A stretch of DNA of 60,416 nucleotides. Source: Candidatus Sulfotelmatobacter kueseliae (GTDB lineage Bacteria > Acidobacteriota > Terriglobia > Terriglobales > Acidobacteriaceae). The position numbers and the translations under genes were made by a program. Below, piece after piece: positions 18,427-26,959 of the stretch (position 1 is the stretch's first letter; each line of letters starts with the position of its first letter). The stretch spans positions 1-60,416 of the forward strand of contig OMOD01000119.1 in the NCBI GenBank assembly GCA_900290255.1. The letters run 5' to 3'. Below the pieces are notes generated by a model that was given only the letters and a program-made list of their open reading frames with translations, was not told the origin of the DNA and searched no databases.

Positions 18427-19116
18427 TTACCGCAACACGCGGAAAAATTCCTCTGCTGATTTCCGCGGATCCCGTAACAAGTCAGATATCATCGCGACAG
18501 AGTCCGCCCCCGCCTCGATCACCGACCGAACATTCGCGCGCGTAATTCCGCCAATCGCGACCAGCGGCTTGTGGGTCAAAGCCCGCGCCCGGCGCACGCC
18601 ATCAAGGCCCACAACGGGGTCTGGCCTCTCCTTGCTGGAAGTCGGAAATACCGGCCCGATGGCGAGATAATCCGCCGAAGTCTGGTCGGCCTCTCGTATC
18701 TGCTCCGGATTATGCGTTGAGACCCCCAGCCAGCGATCCGGCCCGATGATCTTTCGCACCGACTCCGGCGACAAGTCCTCCTGCCCGACGTGCACGCCGT
18801 CGAAGTCAGCGGCGAGGCAGAGATCGGACCGGTCATTCATGATCAGGCGAACGAATTGTGGGGCCCCGGACGCCCTCGTCCGGGGAACGCTCTCGGATGA
18901 AACCGGCGGACGAGGGCGTCCGCCGCTCCACAATCCAAGACGTTTCTTGAGTTCCCGCGCCTGCTTGAGCATCACGCGCGCATTCCCGGACTTATTGCGG
19001 TATTGCAGCAGCGTGCAGCCGCCACCCGCAAGTTCCTCGGCCGCGGCGAACAGGGCTTGAGTATTCGGAAAGCAACCGGCATCGAGGATGGCGTAGAGGC
19101 GGGGAAGCGAAATCAT
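18427..19116 (-). CDS. thiE: Thiamine-phosphate synthase with an in-frame palindromic insertion
   Basis: 229 residues. It joins HMP-PP and THZ-P to give thiamine phosphate. Family motifs are present: LQYRNKSGNARV, RLIMNDRSDLCLAADFDGVHVGQEDL, IGPVFPTSSK and AIGGITRANV. Between KKRLG (about 61) and VRLIMNDR (about 89) lie some 27 extra residues rich in Arg, Pro and Ser, encoded by the palindrome at 18858-18932. Such residues are not usual in ThiE, where this is a short loop before the VRLIMND strand. The core appears complete, so the protein may still work. No TPP riboswitch was recognised upstream. Confidence 0.92.
   Translation of the reverse strand: MISLPRLYAILDAGCFPNTQALFAAAEELAGGGCTLLQYRNKSGNARVMLKQARELKKRLGLWSGGRPRPPVSSESVPRTRASGAPQFVRLIMNDRSDLCLAADFDGVHVGQEDLSPESVRKIIGPDRWLGVSTHNPEQIREADQTSADYLAIGPVFPTSSKERPDPVVGLDGVRRARALTHKPLVAIGGITRANVRSVIEAGADSVAMISDLLRDPRKSAEEFFRVLR
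18858..18932. repeat. Palindromic element inserted inside thiE (CGGACGCCCTCGTCCG family)
   Basis: The arms TGTGGGGCCCCGGACGCCC and GGGCGTCCGCCGCTCCACA face each other, and each contains its own hairpin GGACGCCCTCGTCC or its complement. The element adds about 81 bp (27 codons) without breaking the thiE frame. Half of it recurs outside a gene at 19169-19196. Confidence 0.85.
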
Positions 19117-19168
19117 GTGCTGGCCAGTCTATCGGTTTTCGGGGAGCACCGTCAGCAGCAAGACAAGT

Positions 19169-19196
19169 GGAGCCCCGGACGCCCTCGTCCGGAAAA
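19169..19196. repeat. Solitary half copy of the thiE palindromic element
   Basis: GTGGAGCCCCGGACGCCC followed by TCGTCCGG matches one arm of the element inside thiE. It lies in the 366-bp gap between thiE and accC. The rest of that gap holds only a 40-codon open frame at 19261-19383 with a signal-peptide-like N-terminus and no ribosome binding site. Confidence 0.75.
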
Positions 19197-19482
19197 GGCT
19201 CCTGCAGAGTGGTTGGCGCAAACGCTGTTAATCAGAAAGCAAAAAGCTTACGATTGGCGAATGATTGTTCGCGTCACAATGCGCCTTGCTGCAGCGGCTG
19301 TCGGCACGTCTCTGACCTTACCGATGGCGGCAGGCCACGCTCAGGTCGCCGCACCCCTTCCCCGCCCGTTACCAAGCAACTAGTGACGAAGAAGACTCGC
19401 TCATGGCGCTGTCTGTACCTGTGGAAGTGTTCCACATCGTAGTTTCCCAATTGATGGGGAATGCGGCCATTCCAACAACCAC

Positions 19483-20835
19483 TTACTTCCCGTTCTTCGC
19501 CAAGAATCTCTCAATAAACCCCGTATCAATCTTTCCTGCCCGGAAATCCGGGTCCGCCAGGATCTTCCGGTGCAGCGGAATGGTCGTGTACACGCCCTCG
19601 ACAATGAACATCTCCAGCGCCCGCGCCATGCGCGAAATCGCCTCGTTGCGGTCCTTGGCGCGCACGATCAGCTTGGCGATCAGGGAATCGTAATACGGAG
19701 GGATCACTCCCTCAGCGTACGCCGCCGTATCCACGCGCACGCCCGTCCCTCCCGGGGGATGAAAGGCAGTAATCTTCCCCGCCGACGGCGTGAACTTCTC
19801 CGGATGCTCGGCGTTGATGCGGCATTCGATTGAATGCCCACGGTGCACGACCGGGCCGAGCAGCACTTCGCTCATGTTCGCCCCGGCGGCGATCATGATC
19901 TGGCTCTTGACCAGGTCCACGTCGGTCACCATCTCCGTTACCGGATGCTCCACCTGAATGCGCGTATTCATCTCGATGAAATGCAGGCGCCGCTCCTGGT
20001 CCATCAGGAACTCGACCGTCCCCGCGTTGGTGTAGCCAATTGCCCCGAGCGCCTGGCACAGCGCCGACCCGATCTGCTCGCGCAATTCCGGCGTCACCTG
20101 CGTCGAAGGCGATTCCTCCAGGAGCTTCTGGTGCCGCCGCTGGATGGAACATTCGCGCTCGCCCAAGCTCACCACGTTGCCATGCTCGTCGGCCAGGACC
20201 TGAAACTCAATGTGCCGGGGATGCTCCACGTACTTTTCCATGTAGAGATCGCCGTTGCCGAAGGCTCCCGCCGCCTCCGCCTGCGCCGCCTTGAACAGTC
20301 CGGGCAGTTCCTCTTCGTTACGGACGATGCGCATGCCCCGCCCGCCGCCGCCCGCCGAGGCCTTCACGATCACCGGAAACCCAACTTGCCGCGCCCACTC
20401 CAGCGCTTCGCCGTCTGAGGCTACAATCCCTTCCGATCCCGGCAGAATCGGCACGCCAGCCTCTTTCATTGCCGTGCGCGCCTTTTCCTTTTCCCCCATC
20501 AAGCGGATCACTTCCGGACGGGGCCCAATGAACTTGAGGCCGCTGGTCTCACACACCTCGGCGAAGTTGGCGTTTTCCGAAAGCAGTCCGTAGCCGGGAT
20601 GCACCGCATCCACGTTAGCGATCTCGGCCGCGCTGATCACCGCGGGAATATTGAGGTAACTTTGCGCCAGTTGCGGCGGCCCAATGCAGATAGCCTCGTC
20701 GGCAAAGCGCACGTGCAGCGAGTTGCGGTCAGCCTCGCTGTAGATGGCGACCGTGCGGATGCCCAGTTCCTTGCACGCGCAAATGACGCGCAAGGCAATC
20801 TCCCCCCGATTGGCGACTAGAATCTTATTGAGCAT
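19483..20835 (-). CDS. accC: Acetyl-CoA carboxylase, biotin carboxylase subunit
   Basis: 450 residues, the family's usual length. It uses ATP and bicarbonate to carboxylate the biotin on AccB, the first step of fatty-acid synthesis. Motifs include [18 protein letters not shown], the glycine-rich ATP loop [14 protein letters not shown], the metal/catalytic region [20 protein letters not shown] and the signature [13 protein letters not shown] 20835 has GGAGG nine bases upstream; the ORF extension to 20901 is not conserved. It is the second gene of an accB-accC pair with 140 bp between the genes, filled by an inverted repeat. Confidence 0.97.
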   Translation of the reverse strand: MLNKILVANRGEIALRVICACKELGIRTVAIYSEADRNSLHVRFADEAICIGPPQLAQSYLNIPAVISAAEIANVDAVHPGYGLLSENANFAEVCETSGLKFIGPRPEVIRLMGEKEKARTAMKEAGVPILPGSEGIVASDGEALEWARQVGFPVIVKASAGGGGRGMRIVRNEEELPGLFKAAQAEAAGAFGNGDLYMEKYVEHPRHIEFQVLADEHGNVVSLGERECSIQRRHQKLLEESPSTQVTPELREQIGSALCQALGAIGYTNAGTVEFLMDQERRLHFIEMNTRIQVEHPVTEMVTDVDLVKSQIMIAAGANMSEVLLGPVVHRGHSIECRINAEHPEKFTPSAGKITAFHPPGGTGVRVDTAAYAEGVIPPYYDSLIAKLIVRAKDRNEAISRMARALEMFIVEGVYTTIPLHRKILADPDFRAGKIDTGFIERFLAKNGK

Positions 20836-20863
20836 GAAATCCAGCCTCCAGCCGTCAAAAAAA

Positions 20864-20953
20864 TGTTGATTGATGATTGATGATTGTTGAATGAGAACCA
20901 CAGTCGATGCGGACTTTCATTCAATAATCAAAAATCAACAATCAACAATTGAG
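20864..20953. repeat. Inverted word-repeat locus B between accB and accC (TTGATTGATGATTG)
   Basis: Left arm 20864-20896 (TGTTGATTGATGATTGATGA, then TTGTTGAATGAGA) faces right arm 20917-20953 (TCATTCAATAATCAAAAATC, then AACAATCAACAATTGAGA). It would form a long AT-rich hairpin in the accBC transcript, in the same architecture as the other word-repeat loci. Confidence 0.8.
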
Positions 20954-20975
20954 AGGGCACCCGTAAATCTCGCTC

Positions 20976-21458
20976 TCACTTCCTCGGCCTTATGGCAAAC
21001 AATTCCTGGCCGTATTCAATCGGCTGGCCGTTCGTGGTCAGCTTCTTGACAATTTCGCCGGCCACGTCCGACTCAATCTCGTTGAGCAGCTTCATGGCCT
21101 CCACAATGCAAAGCACCTGACCGACTTCGACCGAGTCCCCAACCTTCACGAAGGGTGGCGCCCCCGGCGAAGGTGCTTCGTAAAACGTCCCCACGATCGG
21201 GGACTTCACCATGTGCAGCCCTTCCTCGGGAGCCGGTTCGGCCGCTGCCGCCGGAGGCACAACCGGTACCGCACCCAGTTCCGGAGCGGCTGGCGGGGCG
21301 GCGGGCACCGAGAAAAACCGCGGCTCGCTGTGGGCATGGAAGGCATGCTCTCCGCCCCGCTTGATGCGCACCTTCACATCGCCGCGTTCCAGTTCGAACT
21401 CGGCAATGTCCTTTTCAATTAAGAACTCAATCAGTTCCTTCAGCTCTTTTTGATTCAT
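20976..21458 (-). CDS. accB: Acetyl-CoA carboxylase biotin carboxyl carrier protein
   Basis: 160 residues. The N-terminal helical region (MNQKELKELIEFLIEKDI) is followed by a Pro/Ala-rich linker (about 50-80) and a biotinyl domain with the biotinylation motif EAMKL (K123) and the thumb-type segment SPIVGTFYEAPSPGAPPFV. It carries biotin between the AccC and AccAD active sites. It is the first gene of the accB-accC pair; bioY, the biotin importer, is at 52 kb. Confidence 0.97.
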   Translation of the reverse strand: MNQKELKELIEFLIEKDIAEFELERGDVKVRIKRGGEHAFHAHSEPRFFSVPAAPPAAPELGAVPVVPPAAAAEPAPEEGLHMVKSPIVGTFYEAPSPGAPPFVKVGDSVEVGQVLCIVEAMKLLNEIESDVAGEIVKKLTTNGQPIEYGQELFAIRPRK

Positions 21459-21553
21459 TCGTTTACGGTGGGACCGTTTTTCACTCCCGCTACGCTCGAA
21501 ACCCGCGCGCGAAAAAGCCGGGCATGGATCCTGCCCTGCTGAACGTTAAAACG

Positions 21554-22651
21554 TTAAGAAGACTGGACTGCCAGAAAATCTTTGCTCGTTGGCGTCAGCA
21601 CTTCGCAGCCTGCGGCCGTGACCGCCACCATATCCTCGATCCTCACGCCCCATTTGCCGGGGAAGTATACTCCCGGTTCGATCGTGATGACCATCTCCGC
21701 TTGCAGCCTTTCCTGCTGCCCGGCGGCGACGCGTGGCGCTTCGTGGATCTCCAACCCCACGCCGTGGCCTGTCGAGTGGGTAAAATAGCGCCCTAAACCA
21801 GCCTTACGCAATACTTTGCGGGCTGCCGCGTCAACTTCGCCGACGGCAATGCCCGGCCGCACGGCATCCACGGCCGCCTGCTGCGCCTCCCGCACCGCCT
21901 CGTAGGCGCGGCGGGCTTCGTCTGACACCGAGCCCACCCATACAGTGCGGGTCTGATCGGAACAATAACCTGCGAGTATAACACCGAAGTCGCAGACGAC
22001 GAATCCTCCCGGCTCGATGGGCCGGTTCGAAGCCCGGCCGTGCGGCAGCGCCGACCTCGCACCTGAAGCCACGATGGTGGGGAATGACATCTCGTCCGCC
22101 CCGGCCCGCCGTGCCGCATACTCCATTTCCGCCGCTACCTCGACCTCCTTCACGCCTGGACGCATCACCTCCACCGCCCGGTCGAACAACTTGGCCCCCA
22201 GGTTGACCGCGTCTCGGATTCGCCGTAACTCATCGGCGTCCTTCACCATGCGCGCTCGCTCGACCACCGACGGTCCGGCCTGCAGCCGCGTGCCGGAAGG
22301 CAGCAGATCCTTCAACCGTTTCTTGTCGGCCAGGGTAAAATGCTCGGCCTCGACGCCGAACGTCCATCCCCGTGCCCGCTTTCGCCGCCCGCTCAACCAC
22401 TCCCCGACACATTGAAGCACCGACTTGCGGGCCACTACAACCTTTGCCGCTTTGACCTCGTCGTGCGCCTGCGTGTCGTAGCGCACGTCGGTGAAGAACA
22501 CGCCTCCCGATTCCTCCATCAGCAGAAACCCGGCGCTTCCGGTAAAGCCGCAAAGGTATCGGATGTTGGGCAGATGGCTGATGAGCAGCCCATCAAACCT
22601 TGTCGTGGCGAGATGCTCGCGGAGTTTCGTCTGGCGCGCAACGAAGTCCAT
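21554..22651 (-). CDS. M24B metallopeptidase (Xaa-Pro aminopeptidase/dipeptidase family)
   Basis: 365 residues. A creatinase-like N-terminal domain (DFVARQTKLREHLATTRFDG) precedes a pita-bread catalytic domain with the metal ligands in CDFGVILAGYCSDQTRTVW, HSTGHGVGLEIHEAP, ITIEPGVYFPGKWGVRIED. It is a probable cytoplasmic dipeptidase or aminopeptidase acting on X-Pro bonds. ATG 22651 is chosen; the open frame to 22726 merely translates an intergenic repeat (its residues read STEYWVLSTE). The gene follows accB on the same strand by about 95 bp in the downstream direction from the four-helix-bundle gene. Confidence 0.93.
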   Translation of the reverse strand: MDFVARQTKLREHLATTRFDGLLISHLPNIRYLCGFTGSAGFLLMEESGGVFFTDVRYDTQAHDEVKAAKVVVARKSVLQCVGEWLSGRRKRARGWTFGVEAEHFTLADKKRLKDLLPSGTRLQAGPSVVERARMVKDADELRRIRDAVNLGAKLFDRAVEVMRPGVKEVEVAAEMEYAARRAGADEMSFPTIVASGARSALPHGRASNRPIEPGGFVVCDFGVILAGYCSDQTRTVWVGSVSDEARRAYEAVREAQQAAVDAVRPGIAVGEVDAAARKVLRKAGLGRYFTHSTGHGVGLEIHEAPRVAAGQQERLQAEMVITIEPGVYFPGKWGVRIEDMVAVTAAGCEVLTPTSKDFLAVQSS

Positions 22652-22680
22652 TACTGGAAGTTTAACAGTAGAGACGGGCA

Positions 22681-22820
22681 GTGCTGAGCATTCAGTACTC
22701 AGTACCCAGTACTCAGTACTCAGCAAAAATCAGGCGACCGAGTTTGAAATCCGAGGAGTGAGCCCCGGATGCGTGGCCGGGTTCCGCTGCAAAGTACTGA
22801 GTACCGGGTGCTGAGTACTG
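22681..22820. repeat. Inverted word-repeat locus C1 (CAGTACTCAGTACC)
   Basis: Left arm 22681-22724 reiterates CAGTACTCAGTACCCAGTAC and TCAGTACTCAGC. Right arm 22792-22820 reads AGTACTGAGTACCGGG and TGCTGAGTACTGA in the opposite sense. It ends 18 bp beyond the stop codon of the four-helix-bundle gene. A further copy in the right-arm orientation follows on the other side of that gene at 23305-23341. Confidence 0.85.
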
Positions 22821-22838
22821 ACCTCTGGCGATTCAGAT

Positions 22839-23201
22839 TCACGCTATAGACTTCGTGGAAGCAATCAGTCCGTTCAGGATTCGACCGAGCTCCGCCGCTC
22901 TGGCCAGCAAAGGATCGGCCGTTTCGGATGGCAAATAGGCTAGCGCCGCTGCTATGGCAACTTGAGTTTCAATTTCCGCCAGCGAACCTCGCGCATTAGC
23001 CAGAAACCGGTGAAACTCACGATGCGAATAGCGCGCTTGTCCTTCGGCAATGTTGCTCGGGACCGAAACCGCCGCCCTGCGCAGTTGGCTCGTCAAACCA
23101 TACATCTCATCGCGTGGGAAGGTCCGCGTAGCATGATAAATCTCAGTCACAAACTCCATCGCCTTCCGCCAGGCAATTAACTGCTTATACGATTGTGCCA
23201 T
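22839..23201 (-). CDS. Four-helix-bundle protein (S23 / intervening-sequence protein family)
   Basis: 120 residues from ATG 23201, behind a GAGGAG box. The signature YKQLIAWRKAMEFVTEIYHA, FPRDEMYGLTSQLRRAAVSV, PSNIAEGQARYSHREFHRFL is that of the TIGR02436 family, related to proteins encoded in 23S rRNA intervening sequences and to Avd of diversity-generating retroelements. The molecular role of stand-alone members is unknown; nucleic-acid binding is plausible from the basic surface of Avd. The gene is bracketed by CAGTACT word repeats on both sides. A broken paralog at 56168-56539 is bracketed by a different word repeat. Confidence 0.9.
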   Translation of the reverse strand: MAQSYKQLIAWRKAMEFVTEIYHATRTFPRDEMYGLTSQLRRAAVSVPSNIAEGQARYSHREFHRFLANARGSLAEIETQVAIAAALAYLPSETADPLLARAAELGRILNGLIASTKSIA

Positions 23202-23304
23202 GCAATGCTCCTCAGCAACATCTTCGCATTGCACTCTTTTCAAGTCTGTGATGAACGAACATAAAACAACTTGAATTCCACTTCGGGAATCAATGCCTTT
23301 AACG

Positions 23305-23341
23305 ACTGAGTACTGGGTACTGAGTACTAGCTACTGGGCAC
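23305..23341. repeat. Word-repeat locus C2 flanking the four-helix-bundle gene
   Basis: GACTGAGTACTGGGTACTGA, then GTACTAGCTACTGGGCA. It has the same word and orientation as the right arm of C1 and the opposite orientation to its left arm, so inverted arms bracket the four-helix-bundle gene. Confidence 0.8.
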
Positions 23342-23344
23342 CAA

Positions 23345-23385
23345 GAAACAAAACCGCCGACCTGACAGGTTCTTCAGGCCGGCGG
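23345..23385 (-). terminator. Rho-independent terminator of the pil operon
   Basis: On the complement, CCGCCGGCCTGA pairs with TCAGGTCGGCGG (23354-23385) across an 8-nt loop. It is followed directly by TTTTGTTTC. It lies 36 bp beyond the pilQ stop codon. Stem, loop and T-tract all point to termination on the minus strand. Confidence 0.85.
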
Positions 23386-23420
23386 CTCAATCTTCGACCG
23401 CGCTGCTATGTCTGACGCTG

Positions 23421-25493
23421 TTACGTCTGAATGATTCGCGGCGTGATGAAGAAAATCAGCTCCTGGTTGGAGGTCTGCACCTGCGTATGTTTGAACAGGT
23501 TGCCGAGATAAGGAATGTTGCCGAGCACGGGCACCTGCGAGATGTTGATCGAGTTCTGCGTCTGGATGACGCCGCCGATCACCACCGTGCCGCCATCGGT
23601 TACCAGGACTTGCGTGGTGGCCTGCTGCGTGATCAATTCCGGGTTGCCCTGCACTTCCTGACCGAAGTTCGGCGTGGTGTTTTCCACGTCCACGTTCAGG
23701 AAGATCGTGTTCTCGGATGTGATCTGCGGAGTCACGGTCAGCCGCAGGAAGGCGTCCACGTATGTCACCGTCGGAGGACCGCCCAACTGCGCCTGGGTCA
23801 CGATCGGCACGCGCACGCCCTGCTTTACCAGAGCCTGGATGTTGTTCTGGGTCACCACTCGCGGCCGCGAGAGCACTTTCAGCAAGCCCCGCGACTCCGC
23901 CAGGGAGAGGATGGCATCAATCCGCACGTTATTGCTGGCGTTGACGAACTGCAAACCGCTCGAGGGCGACGTGGATCCCAGATTCGAGAACAGCGGAATG
24001 GTGAATCCCGTGGTGGAACCTGTTCCCGGCGTCACAATGTAATTCGGGGTGAGGCCGCCGACCGTCGTCGGAGTTGCGCCGACGGCCTGGTTTCCGCCCA
24101 CCGCGGTGTGGCCGTTGCCCCAGCCAAAACCGAGCTGCGTGCCAATGTCGCGGGCAAACTGCCGCGTCGCTGCTACCACGCGCGCTTCGATTTCGACTTC
24201 CTGCGTCTTGCGGTCGAGCTGCGTCAGCAGCCGGTCGATGGTCGGGATCACCTTGGGAATGTCATTGACGATCACGGCGTTGGTACGGTCATCGGCCACG
24301 ACATCGCCACGCTGCGAGAGGAACTTCTTGACGGTGATGATAACGTCTTTCGCCTTGGCATAGCTCAGGAAGCGCGTCACCGAGACCTTCTCCACCGCCA
24401 GCGCTTCCGATTCGATCTGCGCCCGGCGGCCATCGGCTTCGTGCTTCAGAGTTTCCACGGTGGCGATGCGCAGAACGTTACCTTCCAGTTCGCGCGCCAG
24501 ATCGTTGTTCTTGAGCACGATGTCGAGCGCCTGATCCCACGGCACGTCATCCAGAACCACGGTCAGTGTGCCGTGCACATTCGGATCCAGCACAACGTTC
24601 AGACCGCTGATTTCATGAATGAGGCGGAAGAAATCCTTCAGATCAACATCCTTCAGGTTGACCGAGATCGGCTCGCCCGTGTACTTGGGCCCGGTGGAAG
24701 CAGGCTGTTGTCCAGCCTGGGCTTTCTGCTCGGCCGCCAGATTCACTGCCGGCTGCATCTGCGTGCCGGCCGGATTCTGAGCCTGAGCTGCATTCTCGCT
24801 CAGCGCAAGCAGTTCCGCCGCAGTCTTGTCGGCAAACCGCGCCGCCGCTTCCTGGGCGCGAGCCTTTGGCTCATCCACCGTTTGACTCTTTGCCTCATAG
24901 GCCGGTTCGACCATTACGAACTCGTTGGCCGAAGCCGAATCCTGGGCAACGGGCTTGCTCTCAGCCTTCGGCTGGGGTGCAGCCTGCATGTCCATGACTC
25001 GCGGCGAGAACGGCGACATGGGATGGCTGGCCGGCTCATTCGTCGCCACCGGCTTCGCCTCGGTGTCCGGAATCGCTGGAGCCGCCTTGGCCACTGCGTT
25101 CCCGTGCAGCGTCAGCACCAGCTTGCCGGCCGGGCCGGGCGTCAATTCATAGCTGCACGCCTGGTCGAGGTCGACGACGATGCGAGTGGTCGGAGGCGTT
25201 TGTCGATCCATGCCGATGCGCACGCCCTTCACCCCGGCGGCGCCCACCGCGATGTGACTCTGCCCGGTCGCCATCACTGTCGCCGGCAGATCCACCACCA
25301 CGCGGGCGGGCGAGTCCAGACTGCTGAGCTTCGGCGCCACTGCGCCGTGCGAGCTGATCTCGACCCGGATGTCGTCCGTGCTCCGGACTACCTTGACTCG
25401 ATCGAGCTGGCTCGGTGTCTGGGCAGCCGCAGCCATCGCCGCGATTACTAAGACCAGCAACGATCCGAAAAGTGCCAGTTGTTGCTTTCGCAT
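23421..25493 (-). CDS. pilQ: Type IV pilus secretin PilQ
   Basis: 690 residues. Signal peptide, then an AMIN domain (about 30-130; VKVVRSTDDIRVEISSHG), a long Gln/Ala-rich linker, an STN/N0-like domain (around ISVNLKDVDLKDFFRLIHE), an N1-type domain and the C-terminal secretin beta-barrel (from about 480, with SRPRVVTQNNIQALVKQG and VPVLGNIPYLGNLFKH). It forms the outer-membrane channel for the pilus. ATG 25493 gives the signal peptide start MRKQQLALFG. It is the last gene of pilMNOPQ, just before a terminator. Its AMIN domain is nearly the same as the one fused to PilP next door. Confidence 0.95.
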   Translation of the reverse strand: MRKQQLALFGSLLVLVIAAMAAAAQTPSQLDRVKVVRSTDDIRVEISSHGAVAPKLSSLDSPARVVVDLPATVMATGQSHIAVGAAGVKGVRIGMDRQTPPTTRIVVDLDQACSYELTPGPAGKLVLTLHGNAVAKAAPAIPDTEAKPVATNEPASHPMSPFSPRVMDMQAAPQPKAESKPVAQDSASANEFVMVEPAYEAKSQTVDEPKARAQEAAARFADKTAAELLALSENAAQAQNPAGTQMQPAVNLAAEQKAQAGQQPASTGPKYTGEPISVNLKDVDLKDFFRLIHEISGLNVVLDPNVHGTLTVVLDDVPWDQALDIVLKNNDLARELEGNVLRIATVETLKHEADGRRAQIESEALAVEKVSVTRFLSYAKAKDVIITVKKFLSQRGDVVADDRTNAVIVNDIPKVIPTIDRLLTQLDRKTQEVEIEARVVAATRQFARDIGTQLGFGWGNGHTAVGGNQAVGATPTTVGGLTPNYIVTPGTGSTTGFTIPLFSNLGSTSPSSGLQFVNASNNVRIDAILSLAESRGLLKVLSRPRVVTQNNIQALVKQGVRVPIVTQAQLGGPPTVTYVDAFLRLTVTPQITSENTIFLNVDVENTTPNFGQEVQGNPELITQQATTQVLVTDGGTVVIGGVIQTQNSINISQVPVLGNIPYLGNLFKHTQVQTSNQELIFFITPRIIQT

Positions 25494-25583
25494 TTCGCCT
25501 CTCCCCAACCCGCGGGCCGGGCCCGCGTGTCCTTCTTTCGAACTTGATTTCGGCAGCCCCGTTTCCGGTCGCCGCCGTCTTGC

Positions 25584-26957
25584 CTAAACTGCCGGCGTGA
25601 AGATCCGCTTGACCACTTCCCGCGTGAACGGTTTGCCCAGCTTGTCTTCCACCGTCTCCTGAAACACCACCGAATCACCCGTGATCTTCACCACATAGCC
25701 GTTGAATACCGGATCGTTCTCCCGCAGGAAATAAGCCTTGTTCAGGCTGTTGGTCACCACCGCGATAAAGCCGCTGTCCGACTTCACCACACCCCGCAGA
25801 TTGATGTTGCCGATCTCCAGGCATTTCTTCCCCGTCGAGCAGCCGGAACCACCGGGCTGCTGTACGACCGGGCTAAAGAACGGATCGCGCTTCCCCGTCA
25901 TTGCCCACTTCTTGTCTTCCGGCTTGGGCTGCGCCTTGGCAGCATCTGCGCTCTTGGTCGCGTCCGCAGGTGCAGGTGCCAGAGCCGTAGCGGCGGCCTT
26001 GGTGTCCTTTGCCGCGGGCTGCTTCTCTGCCGGCTTAGCAGGCGCGTTCGCGGTAACCGCTGGCTTGGCCGGAGCCCCGGCGTTCGACGCAACCGGTGCC
26101 TTGGCCGCCGGCGGAGTCGTCTTCGCTACCAGTTGGATATCGGGCACCTTCGCCGGAGCCGGGCTGCTCTTCGCTACCACCGGGGCGGTTTGCGCTTTGG
26201 CTGCCGGGGCAGGCTGCGCTTTGGCCGCCGCTGGGGCGGTCTTGGCCACCGTCTGCGGTTGGGCCGCCGGCGCCGCGGTCTTCGCTGTCGCCGGAGCCGG
26301 AGTCGGACTGCTCTTCGCTACCGCCTGCCCATGCACGGTCAGCACCAGTTTGTCCGATGGACCGGGCGTCAACTCAAAGGCCAATGCCTTCTCCAGATCG
26401 ACCACCACGCTTGTCGTCGGAGGCGTCTGTCCATCCATGCCGATGCGCACTTCCTTGACCCCGCCACTGCCCACCGCAATGTGATTCTTGGGCGTAACGT
26501 CGGTCGTTTCCGGCAGCGCCACCAGGATGCGGGCCGGCGAGTCCAGTTTGGTCACCCGGGGCGTCACCGCTCCACTGGAGCTGATCTCGATCCGGATGCT
26601 GTCCGTCCCCTGCACCACGTTCACCCGCTGGAGCTGGTTGTGCTGGCCGCTCGCCGGAGCTGGCTTGGCCGCTGGAGCCGGTCTCGACGCCGGTGCCGCT
26701 GCCACCGCTTTGCTCCCCGGAATGACCGCCGGCTTGACTGCCGGCGCCGGAGCCCCGGGAGTTGGCTTGGCGGCGGATCCCGCCGTGTTCGGCGCCGCGT
26801 TGCTATCGTTGGCTTGCTTCTGCTGCAGCGATTTGGCGATGCTGCGCGCGTTATCGATGGCGTCCGGATTCTGCGCCACAGCTCTCGCAGAGAAAGCCGC
26901 GCCCGCCGTCATCGTGATTGCCATTGCCAGAATGCCTGTCGTCAGCTTCATAGCCAT
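25584..26957 (-). CDS. pilP: PilP-like pilotin fused to an N-terminal AMIN domain
   Basis: 457 residues, about two and a half times a normal PilP. After a signal peptide, an Ala/Pro-rich stretch leads to an AMIN domain (about 105-225; NVVQGTDSIRIEISSSG). Next comes a 110-residue Lys/Ala/Pro linker, and finally the PilP domain (about 345-457; GKRDPFFSPVV, GNINLRGVVKSDSGFIAVV, YFLRENDPVFNGYVV). PilP couples the inner-membrane PilNO complex to PilQ. The AMIN domain, normally in PilQ for peptidoglycan binding, suggests a second wall contact. Starts at ATG 26957 or 26951, two bases after pilO. Confidence 0.88.
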   Translation of the reverse strand: MAMKLTTGILAMAITMTAGAAFSARAVAQNPDAIDNARSIAKSLQQKQANDSNAAPNTAGSAAKPTPGAPAPAVKPAVIPGSKAVAAAPASRPAPAAKPAPASGQHNQLQRVNVVQGTDSIRIEISSSGAVTPRVTKLDSPARILVALPETTDVTPKNHIAVGSGGVKEVRIGMDGQTPPTTSVVVDLEKALAFELTPGPSDKLVLTVHGQAVAKSSPTPAPATAKTAAPAAQPQTVAKTAPAAAKAQPAPAAKAQTAPVVAKSSPAPAKVPDIQLVAKTTPPAAKAPVASNAGAPAKPAVTANAPAKPAEKQPAAKDTKAAATALAPAPADATKSADAAKAQPKPEDKKWAMTGKRDPFFSPVVQQPGGSGCSTGKKCLEIGNINLRGVVKSDSGFIAVVTNSLNKAYFLRENDPVFNGYVVKITGDSVVFQETVEDKLGKPFTREVVKRIFTPAV

Positions 26958-26959
26958 CC

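Noticed and set aside
19117..19260. TPP riboswitch upstream of thiE
   Set aside because: The conserved CTGAGA and ACCTGATCTGG-type boxes are absent.
19261..19383. A 40-codon plus-strand frame with a signal-peptide-like start in the thiE-accC gap
   Set aside because: There is no ribosome binding site and no homology, and it stops soon after the hydrophobic region. The evidence is too weak to list as a gene.
22651..22726. N-terminal extension of the M24 peptidase
   Set aside because: The extra residues are a translation of the CAGTACT repeat; the conserved domain begins at ATG 22651.
22681..22820. CRISPR array, suggested by short repeated words
   Set aside because: The words are directly adjacent, imperfect and 7-12 nt long with no spacers of constant size, and no cas genes are in the window.
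23487..25451. A 654-codon open frame antisense to pilQ
   Set aside because: The pilQ strand has full secretin and AMIN domains. The antisense frame is Arg/His/Leu-rich with no recognisable family.
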